This document shows, piece by piece, positions 19,101 through 28,165 of a DNA stretch of 64,000 bases (its first letter is position 1; the number at the start of each line of letters is the position of its first letter). A model generated the notes under the pieces. The model was given only the letters and a program-made list of their open reading frames with translations, had not been told where the DNA came from and made no database searches. Source of the DNA: VXPQ01 sp965223485 (lineage in GTDB: Bacteria > Bacteroidota > Rhodothermia > Rhodothermales > VXPQ01); contig OZ244993.1 in assembly GCA_965223485.1 (NCBI GenBank), positions 1,426,001-1,490,000 on the forward strand, given 5' to 3'. Both the position numbers and the translations under genes were made by a program.

Positions 19101-19957
19101 GCCCCTATGAGGTGGACGAGGGTGATGCCGACATTGAATTGGAATGTGATGCGTCCGGTGCGCCGGGTAACAATCCAGACTATACATGGTCATGGTCACC
19201 GACCACCAACCTGACGGATCACGATACAGCTACGCCCACGTTCGCTGTGCCGGGCGATGTAGATCAGGATACGACCTGGACGTACACGGTAACGGCTACG
19301 GCGGAGAATGCGGATGACGGCACTGCCGAGGTTACGGTGACGGTGAGGGATACGGCTCCCGAGCCTTCCATCAGTTGCGTGGCCCCCGGCCCGGTATACG
19401 AAAAGACGGCCGATTTCATGCTGGACTGTTCTGTGACGAACGAGCCGTCTGGCGCTACGTACGCGTGGGCGGCTCGCGGCAGTACGTCGGGTACGAGTCT
19501 GTTGAGCAGCACGACTATCCTGAAACCGACGTTCGATGTGCCGGACGATATTGATGAGCCGAGCGGAGCGGATAAGGACTACGAGTACACGGTGACGATG
19601 TCCGCCACGGATATCTCTGACATCACCGATGATGTCACCGTCACGGTACTGGAGAAGCCGGATCTGATTTGCAGAAATCCCGGGGGCGATCATGTGTACG
19701 CACGGGGATACAATGTTTATGAAGGCGATGCGAGGATCTGGATAAGCCATGATGGTTGTCAATGGGAAGGCGCGCCTGACGGTTCCTCGCTTACGTATAG
19801 ATGGACGGTATTCGGAAGCACTCCGCAGAGCGCTCTTTCGCGTTTGAGTTCTATGGATGTCAGAAATGGTCCGAAAAAACTGGACAGTTTTTCCGGCGTT
19901 TTTAAGTGTAGCGCTGCGTCGGGTTATGCCGCCTTGGGCAGCGGCTTTCGTTTGTAG
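16112..19957 (+). CDS. Giant secreted Ig-like repeat protein, 5' part, split by an IS3-family element
   Basis: From the ATG at 16112 the protein begins with a signal peptide (hydrophobic CLVCGLALLALLLPSLSHAQ at ~15-34). It continues with about a dozen Ig/PKD-like modules of ~95-100 residues. Typical units start with C..P.PVYEGSADFTLDC (two Cys ~16 apart), have a YAWAARGST strand and end FDVPDDVD..T.YEYTVT.SA. Codons after about 19858 are read from the insertion element, so the last ~30 residues are foreign. The same reading pattern resumes after the element at 21156, showing that this was one gene of ~10 kb. The product would be a surface fibre or adhesin. A start at 16001 lacks a signal peptide. 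Whether the truncated half is still expressed is unknown. Confidence 0.8.
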   Translation: MRSGFICRFGPSTKCLVCGLALLALLLPSLSHAQVIEEDGFPVKGGGIGGEPFSLSCPPRLYIEAGESVLFSCSATSVPEEGVRYEWESLSGDGLRLLSDANERSPLFTAPVSGEGAEYVYRLTAMSVGVYETASVTVVVGGVSGGSVQDRGKSPGLPEGCDSFGAFEGFREGCVGEDKAPGAFEPFEGGFEGEEGPGLLFPEAPGLPDRPSGPVRGGGPSRQAPPYLECPVAVFLEELETGAIECYASDAAGEEYLEYSWEPVGSTTRDYLDNPRLLPEDAPNPSVVAPEAPVYETLESFRSGETTFRYRYRLTATSRATGLSSREEVEVYVSSSRPSVYCPLEVVVEEGETIVLDCEGVDPLSHRMDYDEEGASILWEWEGLWGTSTAPLAATHLSSPLFTAPLGSAGKQYHYIASMTSSASGVPRMARRRVSVTVNEGEGAGVEVLDEVAADGSSSMSGTSLPDVEWPRITCNGEYDEDLPQEFSFHVHAGTGSLTLDCEAYGGQNEYDATYTYRWTAAGGDTPDTALLSATNIRNPVFDVPDEVSGTVTRRYDLKAEIDYQPHVTRAITASVEVNVMPPSSIICTAPDPVYEGSGALTLICSVTDEPTGATYAWAARGSTSGTSLLSSTTILKPTFDVPDDIDEPSGADKDYEYTVTMSATDISDITDDVTVTVLEKPDIVVTCLDNSYSVDEGDGLALVCEASGAPGVNPQYTWSWSPTNDVTGQAIPLATSRAPTFAAPDDVDRDTTYAYRVTATAANADDGTAEVTVTVRDTDSADPSLTCTDSEVYEGTADFTLNCSVTNEPSGATYAWAARGGTSDTSLLTSGTDTPTPTFSVLNNLDVDTDYEYTVTMSATGITDATQDVKVTVLEKPDIHCVLPGRGPHFATAFTVNEGHPDILISFCGGGQWTGAPGVNPVYTFAWRARGSTPDTRRLSATNIESPIFDMPDAVDKNEEYGYTLTVSAENADEASVWWIVTVRNKPDITVTCEDSPYEVDEGDADIELECDASGAPGNNPDYTWSWSPTTNLTDHDTATPTFAVPGDVDQDTTWTYTVTATAENADDGTAEVTVTVRDTAPEPSISCVAPGPVYEKTADFMLDCSVTNEPSGATYAWAARGSTSGTSLLSSTTILKPTFDVPDDIDEPSGADKDYEYTVTMSATDISDITDDVTVTVLEKPDLICRNPGGDHVYARGYNVYEGDARIWISHDGCQWEGAPDGSSLTYRWTVFGSTPQSALSRLSSMDVRNGPKKLDSFSGVFKCSAASGYAALGSGFRL
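17987..19666 (+). repeat. Nearly identical ~175-bp module segments within the Ig-like gene
   Basis: The stretch from about 17987 to 18162 (starting ACGAGTCTGTTGAGCAGCAC) recurs essentially unchanged at about 19491-19666. Other modules in the gene are much more diverged, so this copy looks recent or homogenised by gene conversion. Confidence 0.8.
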
Positions 19958-20730
19958 AATACGTCGTCGGGGGTTCGGTTGTCAAGTCCCTGGTGAGGAC
20001 GCTCTTCGTTGAAGTAGCGCAGGTAGTCGGCAATTCCCTTCCTGGCCTCGCTCACCGTCTCGTAGGCGCGCCGGTAGACTTCTTCCTGCTTGAGGCTGCG
20101 CCAGAGGCGCTCCACGTACACATTGTCGAGCCAGCGGCCCTTGCCGTCCATAGAGATGCGCACCCCGTGCGCCTTGAGCGCACCGGTGAACGCCTCGGAG
20201 GTAAACTGCGCTCCCTGGTCGGTGTTGAAGACCTGTGGCGCGCCATAGCGGACAATGGCTTCTTCCATCGCTTCGACGCAAAAGGCGGCGTCCATCGTGT
20301 TCGAGAGCCGGTGGGCGAGCGCCTTGCGGCTATGCCAGTCGATTACGGCCACGAGATAGAGAAAGCCTTTCGCCATAGGGATGTACGTAATGTCCGCCGC
20401 ATAGACTTCGCGGGGTCTCGTAACCTTCATGCTTCTGAGCAGATAAGGATAAATCCTGTGCCCTTCTCCTGGAGAAGACGTGCGGCGCTTCGGATAGATG
20501 GCCCTTAGGCCCATCAGACGCATAAGGCGAACGACGCGGCTTCTGGCGATCTTGCGCCCGCGCGCCTCGAGCATGCTCTTGATCGTGCGCGATCCGCTCG
20601 TGGGACGTTCCATGTAGAGCCTGTCGATCTCTTTCATAACGGCAAGATTCTCTTCGCTCTCTGTCCGGGGACGATAGTAGGCCGTCGAACGACTCAACGA
20701 CAGGAGCCTCGACTGGCGAACCACCGGCAA
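19924..20730 (-). CDS. IS3-family transposase OrfB (rve/DDE integrase core)
   Basis: The 268-residue frame from a TTG at 20730 shows an HTH_21-like region (RPTSGSRTIKSMLEARG) and the integrase core. The catalytic residues are Asp in YAADITYIPM, Asp in VFNTDQGAQFTS and Glu in YVERLWRSLKQEE, followed by the usual ERPHQGLDNRTPDDVF ending. The frame is open upstream past the orfA stop, reading LAERRSRIDRAHA, so OrfB is most likely made as an OrfAB fusion by -1 frameshifting. All catalytic residues are intact, so the element may be active. Confidence 0.92.
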   Translation of the reverse strand: MPVVRQSRLLSLSRSTAYYRPRTESEENLAVMKEIDRLYMERPTSGSRTIKSMLEARGRKIARSRVVRLMRLMGLRAIYPKRRTSSPGEGHRIYPYLLRSMKVTRPREVYAADITYIPMAKGFLYLVAVIDWHSRKALAHRLSNTMDAAFCVEAMEEAIVRYGAPQVFNTDQGAQFTSEAFTGALKAHGVRISMDGKGRWLDNVYVERLWRSLKQEEVYRRAYETVSEARKGIADYLRYFNEERPHQGLDNRTPDDVFYKRKPLPKAA

Positions 20731-20765
20731 TGCATGGGCGCGATCTATCCTCGACCGGCGCTCGG

Positions 20766-21059
20766 CTAACGGTCGCGACCGAGCGCCTTCGATAAAAAAT
20801 CCTTCTCCATCGACAACTCTCCGATCTTCGCGTGAAGCACCTTTATCTGATCGTCGCGCTCGTCCGGGGCGCCGCCACGGCCCCGGGTGAACGCTTCTTC
20901 GGCGCTCTCTGTGAGCTGCTTCTTCCAGGATTGTATCTGGTTCGGGTGCACCTCGAAGCGCTCGGCGAGTTCGGCCAGCGTACGGTCGCCGCGAACGGCG
21001 GCGAGGGCTACCTTCGCCTTGAACGAAGGACTATGGGTTCTGCGTGTGCGTCTTGACAT
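20766..21059 (-). CDS. IS3-family transposase OrfA (HTH_Tnp_1)
   Basis: A 97-residue protein from the ATG at 21059 (MSRRTRRTHSPSFKAK). It has the transposase helix-turn-helix (KVALAAVRGDRTLAELAERF, then VHPNQIQSWKKQL) and a C-terminal leucine-zipper-like segment (IKVLHAKIGELSMEKDFLSKAL). It recognises the IS ends. An ATG 14 codons upstream is in frame but lies in the terminal repeat. Its start region is duplicated at 15690-15843. Confidence 0.9.
   Translation of the reverse strand: MSRRTRRTHSPSFKAKVALAAVRGDRTLAELAERFEVHPNQIQSWKKQLTESAEEAFTRGRGGAPDERDDQIKVLHAKIGELSMEKDFLSKALGRDR
20793..20799 (-). other. Programmed -1 frameshift heptamer (TTTTTTA)
   Basis: Near the end of orfA the minus strand reads GAT TTT TTA, giving the slippery heptamer T TTT TTA in the correct phase. 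A -1 shift here joins ...EKDFL to IEGARSRPLAERRSRIDRAH and runs into OrfB, bypassing the orfA stop. This matches known IS3-family expression. Confidence 0.7.
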
Positions 21060-21155
21060 GGGTCTCGTCGGGTTGATTGTATCGGAACAAGGTCGTAACA
21101 CTACACCTTAAATTCCCCGAAAATCTGTCCAATCAACCCGAACCACCTCTGTCCA

Positions 21156-24100
21156 TAGGGTCCGGTTTACTGTTCCGGGACACGTTTCAAAAAGATTTAC
21201 GTACCAGTACCTGCTGACGGCGTCGGCTCGGAATGCCGACGATGGCACGGTTGTAGTCAACGTACATGTAGATGATTGGAGAACGGAAGCGTTGGGTCTT
21301 GCATGTACATCTCCTGTTCAGGTGTACGAAGGAACGCCGGATTTCGAGTTGTCGTGCTCAGTTTCGAAAGTTCCTGTGGATTCCGACCCTGCGTATGTCT
21401 GGCAGGGTCGGGGGACGACCATGGACACGAATCAATTGATTGCAGGCGTGGACGGTCCTGCCCCGACATTCGCCGTGCCGCCCGATGTGGACGCTACGAC
21501 GACGTACGAGTACAAGGTGACAGTCTCGGCTGCGGGCGCCAAACCTGCTACGGCGAACGTTACGGTGAGGGTATTCGACCCGAGCGCCTTGAGCATTGCC
21601 TGCGCGGACCCCGATCCGGTATACGAGGCTACAGCCGATATTACGCTGGACTGTTCGGTGGAGAACGAGCCGACGGGGGCAACCTACGCCTGGACGGGCA
21701 CGGATATTGCCGATCGGTTGACGGACACGGGCGGCCTTACGCCGACGTTCACGCCGCCGGACAACGTGGATGCGGACACGGACTACGACTACACGGTGAC
21801 GATGATGTCGGGGGGCTCCGAGGTGGCCAGCGCCGACGTGACCGTTACGGTGCTGAACACGCTGCCTTCCATTGCTTGCACGGCTACTCCCGATAGGGTA
21901 TACGAGGGTTCGGCGGATGACATAACGGTATCCTGCTCGGCACAGAACACGCCGTCGGTCCCCTTTATTTATGCCTGGGGTGGTTCGGACGACTTCGTTA
22001 ACCTGTTGAAAGGCTGGAATGGGGATTGGCCGATATTCGGGGCGCCGGATAATGTAAATGGGGACACGGAGTACGTCTTCACGGTGAACATATACATCGG
22101 GCAAAACGGTTGTCAGCCCGACTTGCCAAGCTGTGCTCTTGACTCTGTCGCCGAGACCGACGTGACCATAACAGTGCTTGAGAAGCCCGATATAGCTGTC
22201 ACATGTGAAGACAGCCCCTACGAAGTGGACGAGAGTAATGCCGACATCGAATTGGCGTGTGGAGCGTCAGGTGCACCGGGTATTCCGCAGTATGCATGGT
22301 CCTGGTCACCGACCACCAACCTGACGGATCACAATACGGCTACGCCCACGTTCGCTGTGCCTGACGATGTAGATCAGGATACGACCTATACATACACGGT
22401 GACGGCGAACGCAGCCAATGCAGACGACGGCACTGCCAGTGTTACGGTAACGGTGCGCGACACGGATTCGGCGGGGTCAGAGCCGGTTATCACCTGCAAT
22501 GATTCCGAGGTATACGAGGGCACGGCTGATATTACGCTCAACTGTTCGGTGACGAACGAGCCGTCTGGCGCTACGTACGCATGGGCGGCTCGCGGCAGTA
22601 CGTCGGACACGAATGACCTGAGCAGCACGACCATCCTGAATCCGGCGTTCGACGTGCCGGACAATGTAGATGCGCACACGGACTACGACTACACGGTGAC
22701 GCTGTCGGCTTCGGGCATTGTTGATGTCACCGAAGACGTTACCGTGCGGGTGCTGAACAAGCCGTCGCTCGCGCTGATATGTACGCCCCTTGCTCCGGTG
22801 TACGAAGGCGCGGCGGACTTCGATCTGGACTGCGTGGCTTCGGGCGCTCCTTCGGGTTCGGAGTACAACTACGTCTGGACGGGACGCGGCAGTACCGTGG
22901 TCCCGGGCCAGTTGAGCAGTGCGACTGTTGAGAAGCCGACGTTCGATGTGCCGGACAATGTAGATGCGGACACGGACTACGAATATACGCTGACGGTAAG
23001 CGCCGACAATGCGAAGTCTGCGACAGCCGACGTTACCGTGACAGTGCTGAACAAGAAGGCGTTGGATGTTGCGTGCGCAACGCCTTCTCCGGTGTACGAA
23101 GGTTCGGAGGACTTCGCTTTGGACTGCGTGGCTTCGGGGGCTCCCGCAGGTTCCGAGTACACATACGTCTGGACAGCGCGGGGCGCGACGACGAACACGG
23201 ATCTTCTCGTCAGCGGTACGGACGGTCCCACCCCGACATTCGCCGTGCCGGAGGAGGTGGACGACGACAAAACCTACGAGTATCTGCTGACGGCCAGTGC
23301 CGAGAATGCGATAGATGCGACGGCAGAGGTAACGGTGAAGGTGCTTAACCTTGGATCCATTGCGCTCATTTGCGCATCGCCTCCCCTGGTGTACGAAGGC
23401 TCGGAAGACTTTGCCTTGGTCTGTTCGGTTTCAGGGGATACGGGGGGCGCCAATTATACGTACGAGTGGACAGCCAGGGGCGCGACACAGAACACGGATG
23501 AGTTGAGCGCCACGAATATAGCTTCTCCGACGTTCGACGTGCCGGACAATGTAGATGCGGACACGGACTACGACTACACGGTGACGCTGTCGGCTTCGGG
23601 CATTAATGATGTCACCGAAGACGTTACCGTGAGGGTGCTGAACAAGCCGTCGCTCGCGCTGATATGTACGCCCCTTGCTCCGGTGTACGAAGGCGCGGCG
23701 GACTTCGATCTGGACTGCGCGGCTTCGGGCGATCCTTCGGGTTCCGACAACTATACCTATGTATGGACAGCCCGCGGCAGTACCGTGGTCCCGGGCCAGT
23801 TGAGCAGTGCGACTGTTGCGAAGCCGACGTTCGATGTGCCGGACAATGTAGATGCGGACACGGACTACGAATATACGCTGACGGTAAGCGCCGACAATGC
23901 GAAGTCTGCGACAGCCGACGTTACCGTGACAGTGCTGAACAAGAAGGCGTTGGATGTTGCGTGCGCAACGCCTTCTCCGGTGTATGAGAGCTCGGCGGAC
24001 CTCGCTCTGGACTGCGTGGCTTCGGGGGCTCCCGCAGGTTCCGAGTACACATACGTCTGGACAGCGCGGGGCACGACGACGAACACGGATCTTCTCGTCA

Positions 24101-27100
24101 GCGGTACGGACGGTCCCACCCCGACATTCGCCGTGCCGGAGGAGGTGGACGACGACAAAACCTACGAGTATCTGCTGACGGCCAGTGCCGAGAATGCGAT
24201 AGATGCGACGGCAGAGGTAACGGTGAAGGTGCTTAACCTTGGATCCATTGCGCTCATTTGCGCATCGCCTCCCCTGGTGTACGAAGGCTCGGAAGACTTT
24301 GCCTTGGTCTGTTCGGTTTCAGGGGATACGGGGGGCGCCAATTATACGTACGAGTGGACAGCCAGGGGCGCGACACAGAACACGGATGAGTTGAGCGCCA
24401 CGAATATAGCTTCTCCGACGTTCTACGTGCCGGATGCGTTGGACCGGGCGACGACGTACGAGTACCTGTTGACGGCGCGTGCGGCGAATGTGGAGGATGC
24501 GACGGCAGCGGTGACGGTGACGGTGCTTAACCGCGGCACGCTGGCTGTTGCGTGCGCGCCTCCTCCTTTGGTGTACGAAGGTTCGGAGGATTTCGCTTTG
24601 GACTGCTCGGCTTCGGGCGCACCAGCGGGTTCCGGCTACACGTACGCATGGTCGGCGCGCGGCAGTACGGTCAATACGGATCTGCTCATCAGCGGTACGG
24701 ACGGCCCTGCCCCGACGTTCGCGGTGCCGGATGCGTTGGATGCGACGACGACGTACGAGTACCTGCTGACGGTCAGTGCGGAGAATGCGGAGTCCGCCAC
24801 GGCAGAAGTGATGGTGACGGTGCTTAACCGGGGGACCCTGGGCGTGGTATGCGCGGATCCCGTTTCGGTGTACGAGGGCTCGGCGGACATTGCATTCGAT
24901 TGCTCGGCTTCGGGCGCTCCTGCGGGGAGCAATTACACGTACGCATGGACGGCGAGGGGGAATACCTTGGACACATCGCTTTTGAGCGCCACGGATGTGG
25001 CCTCGCCGACGTTCTATGTACCGGATCAGGTAGATAGCGATGAGACGTACGAGTACAGGCTTACGGTATCGACATCCGCCGAGAATATAGATCCCGGTAC
25101 CTTCGACCTTACCGTGAATGTGTACGATAGTAATGATCTTGAGGTCGTCTGCACCAACCGCACGATCTATGAGGGATCGCCGCCCTTCAGGCTGCAGTGC
25201 ACGGCGTCCGGGGGGCCGCCCGGCGTTCTCCGTGAGTGGGACTGGTCTCCGGCTACCCATCTGACGGGTCCTCGTATCCGCACACCCACCTTCACTGTGC
25301 CGGCCAATGTTGAAAGTGATATGACCTTCACGTACACGGCAACGGTTACGGCGGGCAGTATGGTTGCCACTGGTGAGTTGACGGTGACGGTGCTGAACAA
25401 GGACGCGCTTGCTGTTGCGTGCGCGGACCCGGCCTCGGTGTATGAGGGCTCGGAAGATATCACGTTCGACTGCTCGGCTTCGGGTGCGCCGGGCGCCGAT
25501 CCGCAGTATACGTACGCATGGACGGCGCGGGGCGACACGCCGGACACGGCGCTATTGAGCGATACAAGCAGTCCCGCTCCGACGTTTGCGGTGCCGGAAG
25601 AGGTGGATGCAGACGAGACGTACGAGTACCTTTTGACCGTCTCGGCCGACAATGCGGAATCCGCCACGGCAGAGGTTGTGGTGACGGTGCTTGATCGCGC
25701 TCCGCTCGCTTTCCTGGACGATTCGATATCCGGTCGGGTCTACGTCTTTACGGTAGGCGAGACCATCGCGGATATCCTTCTTCCGGAAGCCACGGGCGGT
25801 TTATCTCCCTATACCTATACGCTCGCGCCGGCATTGCCCGAAGGACTTGCGCTTGACGATCCGACGCGGACGATCTCCGGTACGCCTTTGGAGGTAAGTC
25901 CCCGGACAGAGTACACCTGGCAGGTTACCGACACCAGCTCCGAGACGGCGCAGATCGCGTTTTTCATAGAGGTGGCGCCTGCCGTCGATACCACTTCTCC
26001 GCCCGTGGCGGAGTCGCCGCCGGAGGCAGCGGAGCCGTCCTCGCTGGAATCGTTGTCTCTTGGTGTTGGCGTAACGGCAAGCGCGTCGTCCTTGCGTTTC
26101 GGGGTGCAGTCGGCGGATACGGAGGTGTCGCTCGATCCTATGACCGATGGCATATCGACGTACGTATCGGGACCGTACCATGCGGGCCGCATGACGCTTT
26201 CGCCGGGTGGCAGCGAAGCGCTTGATGAGAACGGGGAGATGGATTTGTCCATCGAGCTGACGTCACCGGTGCTTCTCAAACGTGCGGATGCTATCGAGGC
26301 TGCTTCGATCGTTCTTTCGCCACAGTGGTCGCTTGCGGAGTCGTGCGAGCAGCTCTCTTCTCAGGCGATAGGCAGTCTGTATACGGAGGCGACGCTTTCG
26401 GAGGACGCCTGCCGTCTTCTTCGCTTCGGAGGCGAGCTGGACCTTACGGACGCAGCCTCGGGGCGGTATGCGGGCAGTATGGACCTCATTCTTCGTTCGG
26501 GCGAGAGCGAGGAGACGCATACGGTGGAGGTGGACGTGACGGTCGTTCCTGCACAGCAAGTCATCACGATCGGTCCGAGGGGCGTACGTTTCAGCACGTC
26601 GCGAGAGCTTCCTGCCGGCTTGACCGAGGAGCAGAACCTGAGCATCTATCCTCATGTTGCGTTTTTGACCGAGGAGAAGCCTCACGGCGTGTTCGAGCTA
26701 TCGAATCCGTCGCTTATCCCGTTGGAGGTATCCGTGTCGGCCCGTTTTGGCTATACGGAGGCGACGGCGAATGGCCGCGAGGTGGTGGTTGAGGATGTAT
26801 CGGGATCGCGTCTGAGCGATTTGTCCGGGGTGGTGGACATACATCCGGGCGTTCTGGTTTTGCAGCCGGGCGAGAAGGGTCTGGTCCGGTACGGGGTGAA
26901 GGAAGGAGCGCTTGCGGCGATGGCGGAGAAGGGGTACGCTGCGTTTTTCGATGTGGTGTCCGAGCCTCGTCAGTATGCTCGTTCGGATCAAATGCCGGAG
27001 GAGGTTACGGGAGAGAAGACGGCTCGTGTGACGATGCGCGTTCCGGGGGTCTATGTTCCTGGAGAAGGCGCCTCGCAATTGCGCGCTACGCTGCTGTCGA

Positions 27101-27417
27101 TATCGTATGTGGGTTCCTTGTCGGCGACGTTTTTGTTAGAGACGCTGGATCATCCGTTTGTGGGCGAGGTGGTGGCGTACGACGGGGACGGTCGTGAACT
27201 GGGTCGCCGCGAGACGCTGGTGTACACGCGCAGCCGCGTGCGCGTGCCCCTGGATCGTATGCCTGAGGAAGGGGCCGTGTTTTTGCGTTTTGCTCCGAGG
27301 GGATCGGACCGGGTGCCTGAGCCGGCGTCCGTTGAGTGGGATGCGCCGCGCAGGGACATAGGCGCTGCGGACAAAGACCGGACAAGGCCTCCGGCAACGC
27401 TTGTCCAGAAACCGTGA
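21156..27417 (+). CDS. Giant Ig-like repeat protein, 3' part, with He_PIG-like and unrecognised C-terminal domains
   Basis: The frame is open from inside the insertion element; the first usable start codon is a TTG at 21292, but upstream codons already encode a module end (FTVPGHVSKRFTYQYLLTAS). So this is the continuation of the gene that begins at 16112. It holds about fifteen more Ig/PKD-like modules, then a putative-Ig (He_PIG-like) domain near 25735-25980 (LPEATGGLSPYTYTLAPALP ... ISGTPLE). A C-terminal ~470-residue part follows (VVPAQQVITIGPRGVRFSTS onward), in which I recognise no known anchor and no T9SS motif. Without a start of its own it is probably not secreted unless the insertion element excises. 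Confidence 0.78.
22645..24425 (+). repeat. Tandem 885-bp duplication of a three-module block
   Basis: The sequence from about 22645 to 23530 is repeated from about 23530 to 24425 with a constant offset of 885 bases (295 codons, three modules) and only scattered differences; for example, GCCGTCGCTCGCGCTGATAT occurs at 22761 and 23646. The reading frame is preserved. Confidence 0.85.
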
Positions 27418-27435
27418 TGTGTCGCCCATGCCGTA

Positions 27436-27610
27436 TGTGCAACGACAGCATATTGGAGGCGCGGCAAAGCTTCCGGCATACCCCTTAAGGACGGTTTTTT
27501 GTTACTGGGGACCCCGAGCATTTCTCCACCCCTCTGGGATCCGGTTTCCCTCCTCAGTTGTTTAGTGCCAAATTCTTGTCGTTTCAGTGCCAACTTGCTG
27601 TCGTTTTACA
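27436..27610. mobile_element. MITE-like element of about 175 bp
   Basis: Starts TGTGCAACGACAGCATATTGG and ends (reverse complement) TGTAAAACGACAGCAAGTTGG, giving inverted repeats of about 21 bases. Near the right end two direct copies of AGTGCCAA.TT.TTGTCGTTT (27563 and 27586) are found. The left half also resembles the element end at 15345-15420. It has no coding capacity and would have to be moved by a transposase elsewhere. Confidence 0.55.
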
Positions 27611-27723
27611 CCCCGATATTGACCGCATAGTCAGGGGCTTGCAGGGGGTCGGCTGGACTTGCGGAAGTTCCTTTCAGCCTTGAATCATCGGCTGCCGCAC
27701 GGAAGTCCGGGGTAATGACAGAT

Positions 27724-27951
27724 TTACGGTATGAATCGCAGGGCGGCGAACAGCAGGCCGGAGGCTGCGAAAACCGTTCCGACCATCCAGCGCACAAGGC
27801 GGGCTTCGAGGACGCTTATTTCAGCGTGCACAAAATCTTTTGTGGCAACGTCTCCTTGTCGGGTTCCGATAGCGTTCGCAATCGCTTCGGCGTGGGACCT
27901 TTCGATGCCTGCTTCGGAAAGATCGCTGGCGATGGAAAGGGTGTTGATCAT
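27724..27951 (-). CDS. Small DUF1640-like protein with coiled coil and C-terminal membrane helix
   Basis: The 75-residue protein has the pattern of small DUF1640/CCDC90-like bacterial proteins: an N-terminal helix (LSEAGIERSHAEAIANAI), a central TKDFVHAEISVLEARLVRWM coiled coil and a single C-terminal membrane segment (VGTVFAASGLLFAALRF). Such genes are often solitary near mobile elements, and their role is unknown. It lies between the MITE-like element and copy B of the 72-bp repeat, so it seems to be part of the inserted segment. Confidence 0.65.
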   Translation of the reverse strand: MINTLSIASDLSEAGIERSHAEAIANAIGTRQGDVATKDFVHAEISVLEARLVRWMVGTVFAASGLLFAALRFIP

Positions 27952-28093
27952 GGCGCTTTCGGGTAGCTAAGGGTTAATATACCGTTTTCGGCGTTCTGTT
28001 TCACGTTTGCCCGTAGTATCCGGGTAAAGGCACGGCACTGGCGTCCCCTCGGTAAGGGCCTCAATAACAAGCGGGAGAACATCGTTCCAGACC

Positions 28094-28165
28094 ACGGCAT
28101 TGCCGAGTCGAAAGAGTAAAGGCAGTCTCAGCGAGCGCGACTACGCGCCTGATACGTGCGCGTCT
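28094..28165. repeat. 72-bp direct repeat, copy B
   Basis: Matches 15274-15345 at 64 of 72 bases. It includes a degenerate copy of the nagB 3' end (GCCGAGTCGAAAGAGTAA) and overlaps the last codons of the response regulator gene on the minus strand. Confidence 0.8.

Larger units (their letters stand above)
19855..21155 (-). mobile_element. IS3-family insertion sequence (about 1.3 kb)
   Basis: The imperfect terminal inverted repeats are ~40 bases each. The left side has CAGAAATGGTCCG ... TGGACAGTTTTTC (from 19861) and the right side, reverse complemented, CAGAGGTGGTTCGG ... TGGACAGATTTTC (to about 21151). Exact ends are uncertain by a few bases and no clear target duplication is visible. It carries orfA and orfB on the minus strand with a frameshift site, and it sits inside the giant Ig-like gene. 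Confidence 0.88.

Noticed and set aside
27606..27970. Overlapping short frames around the DUF1640-like gene
   Set aside because: Only the minus-strand frame 27724-27951 has the helix/coiled-coil/membrane pattern; the others look random.
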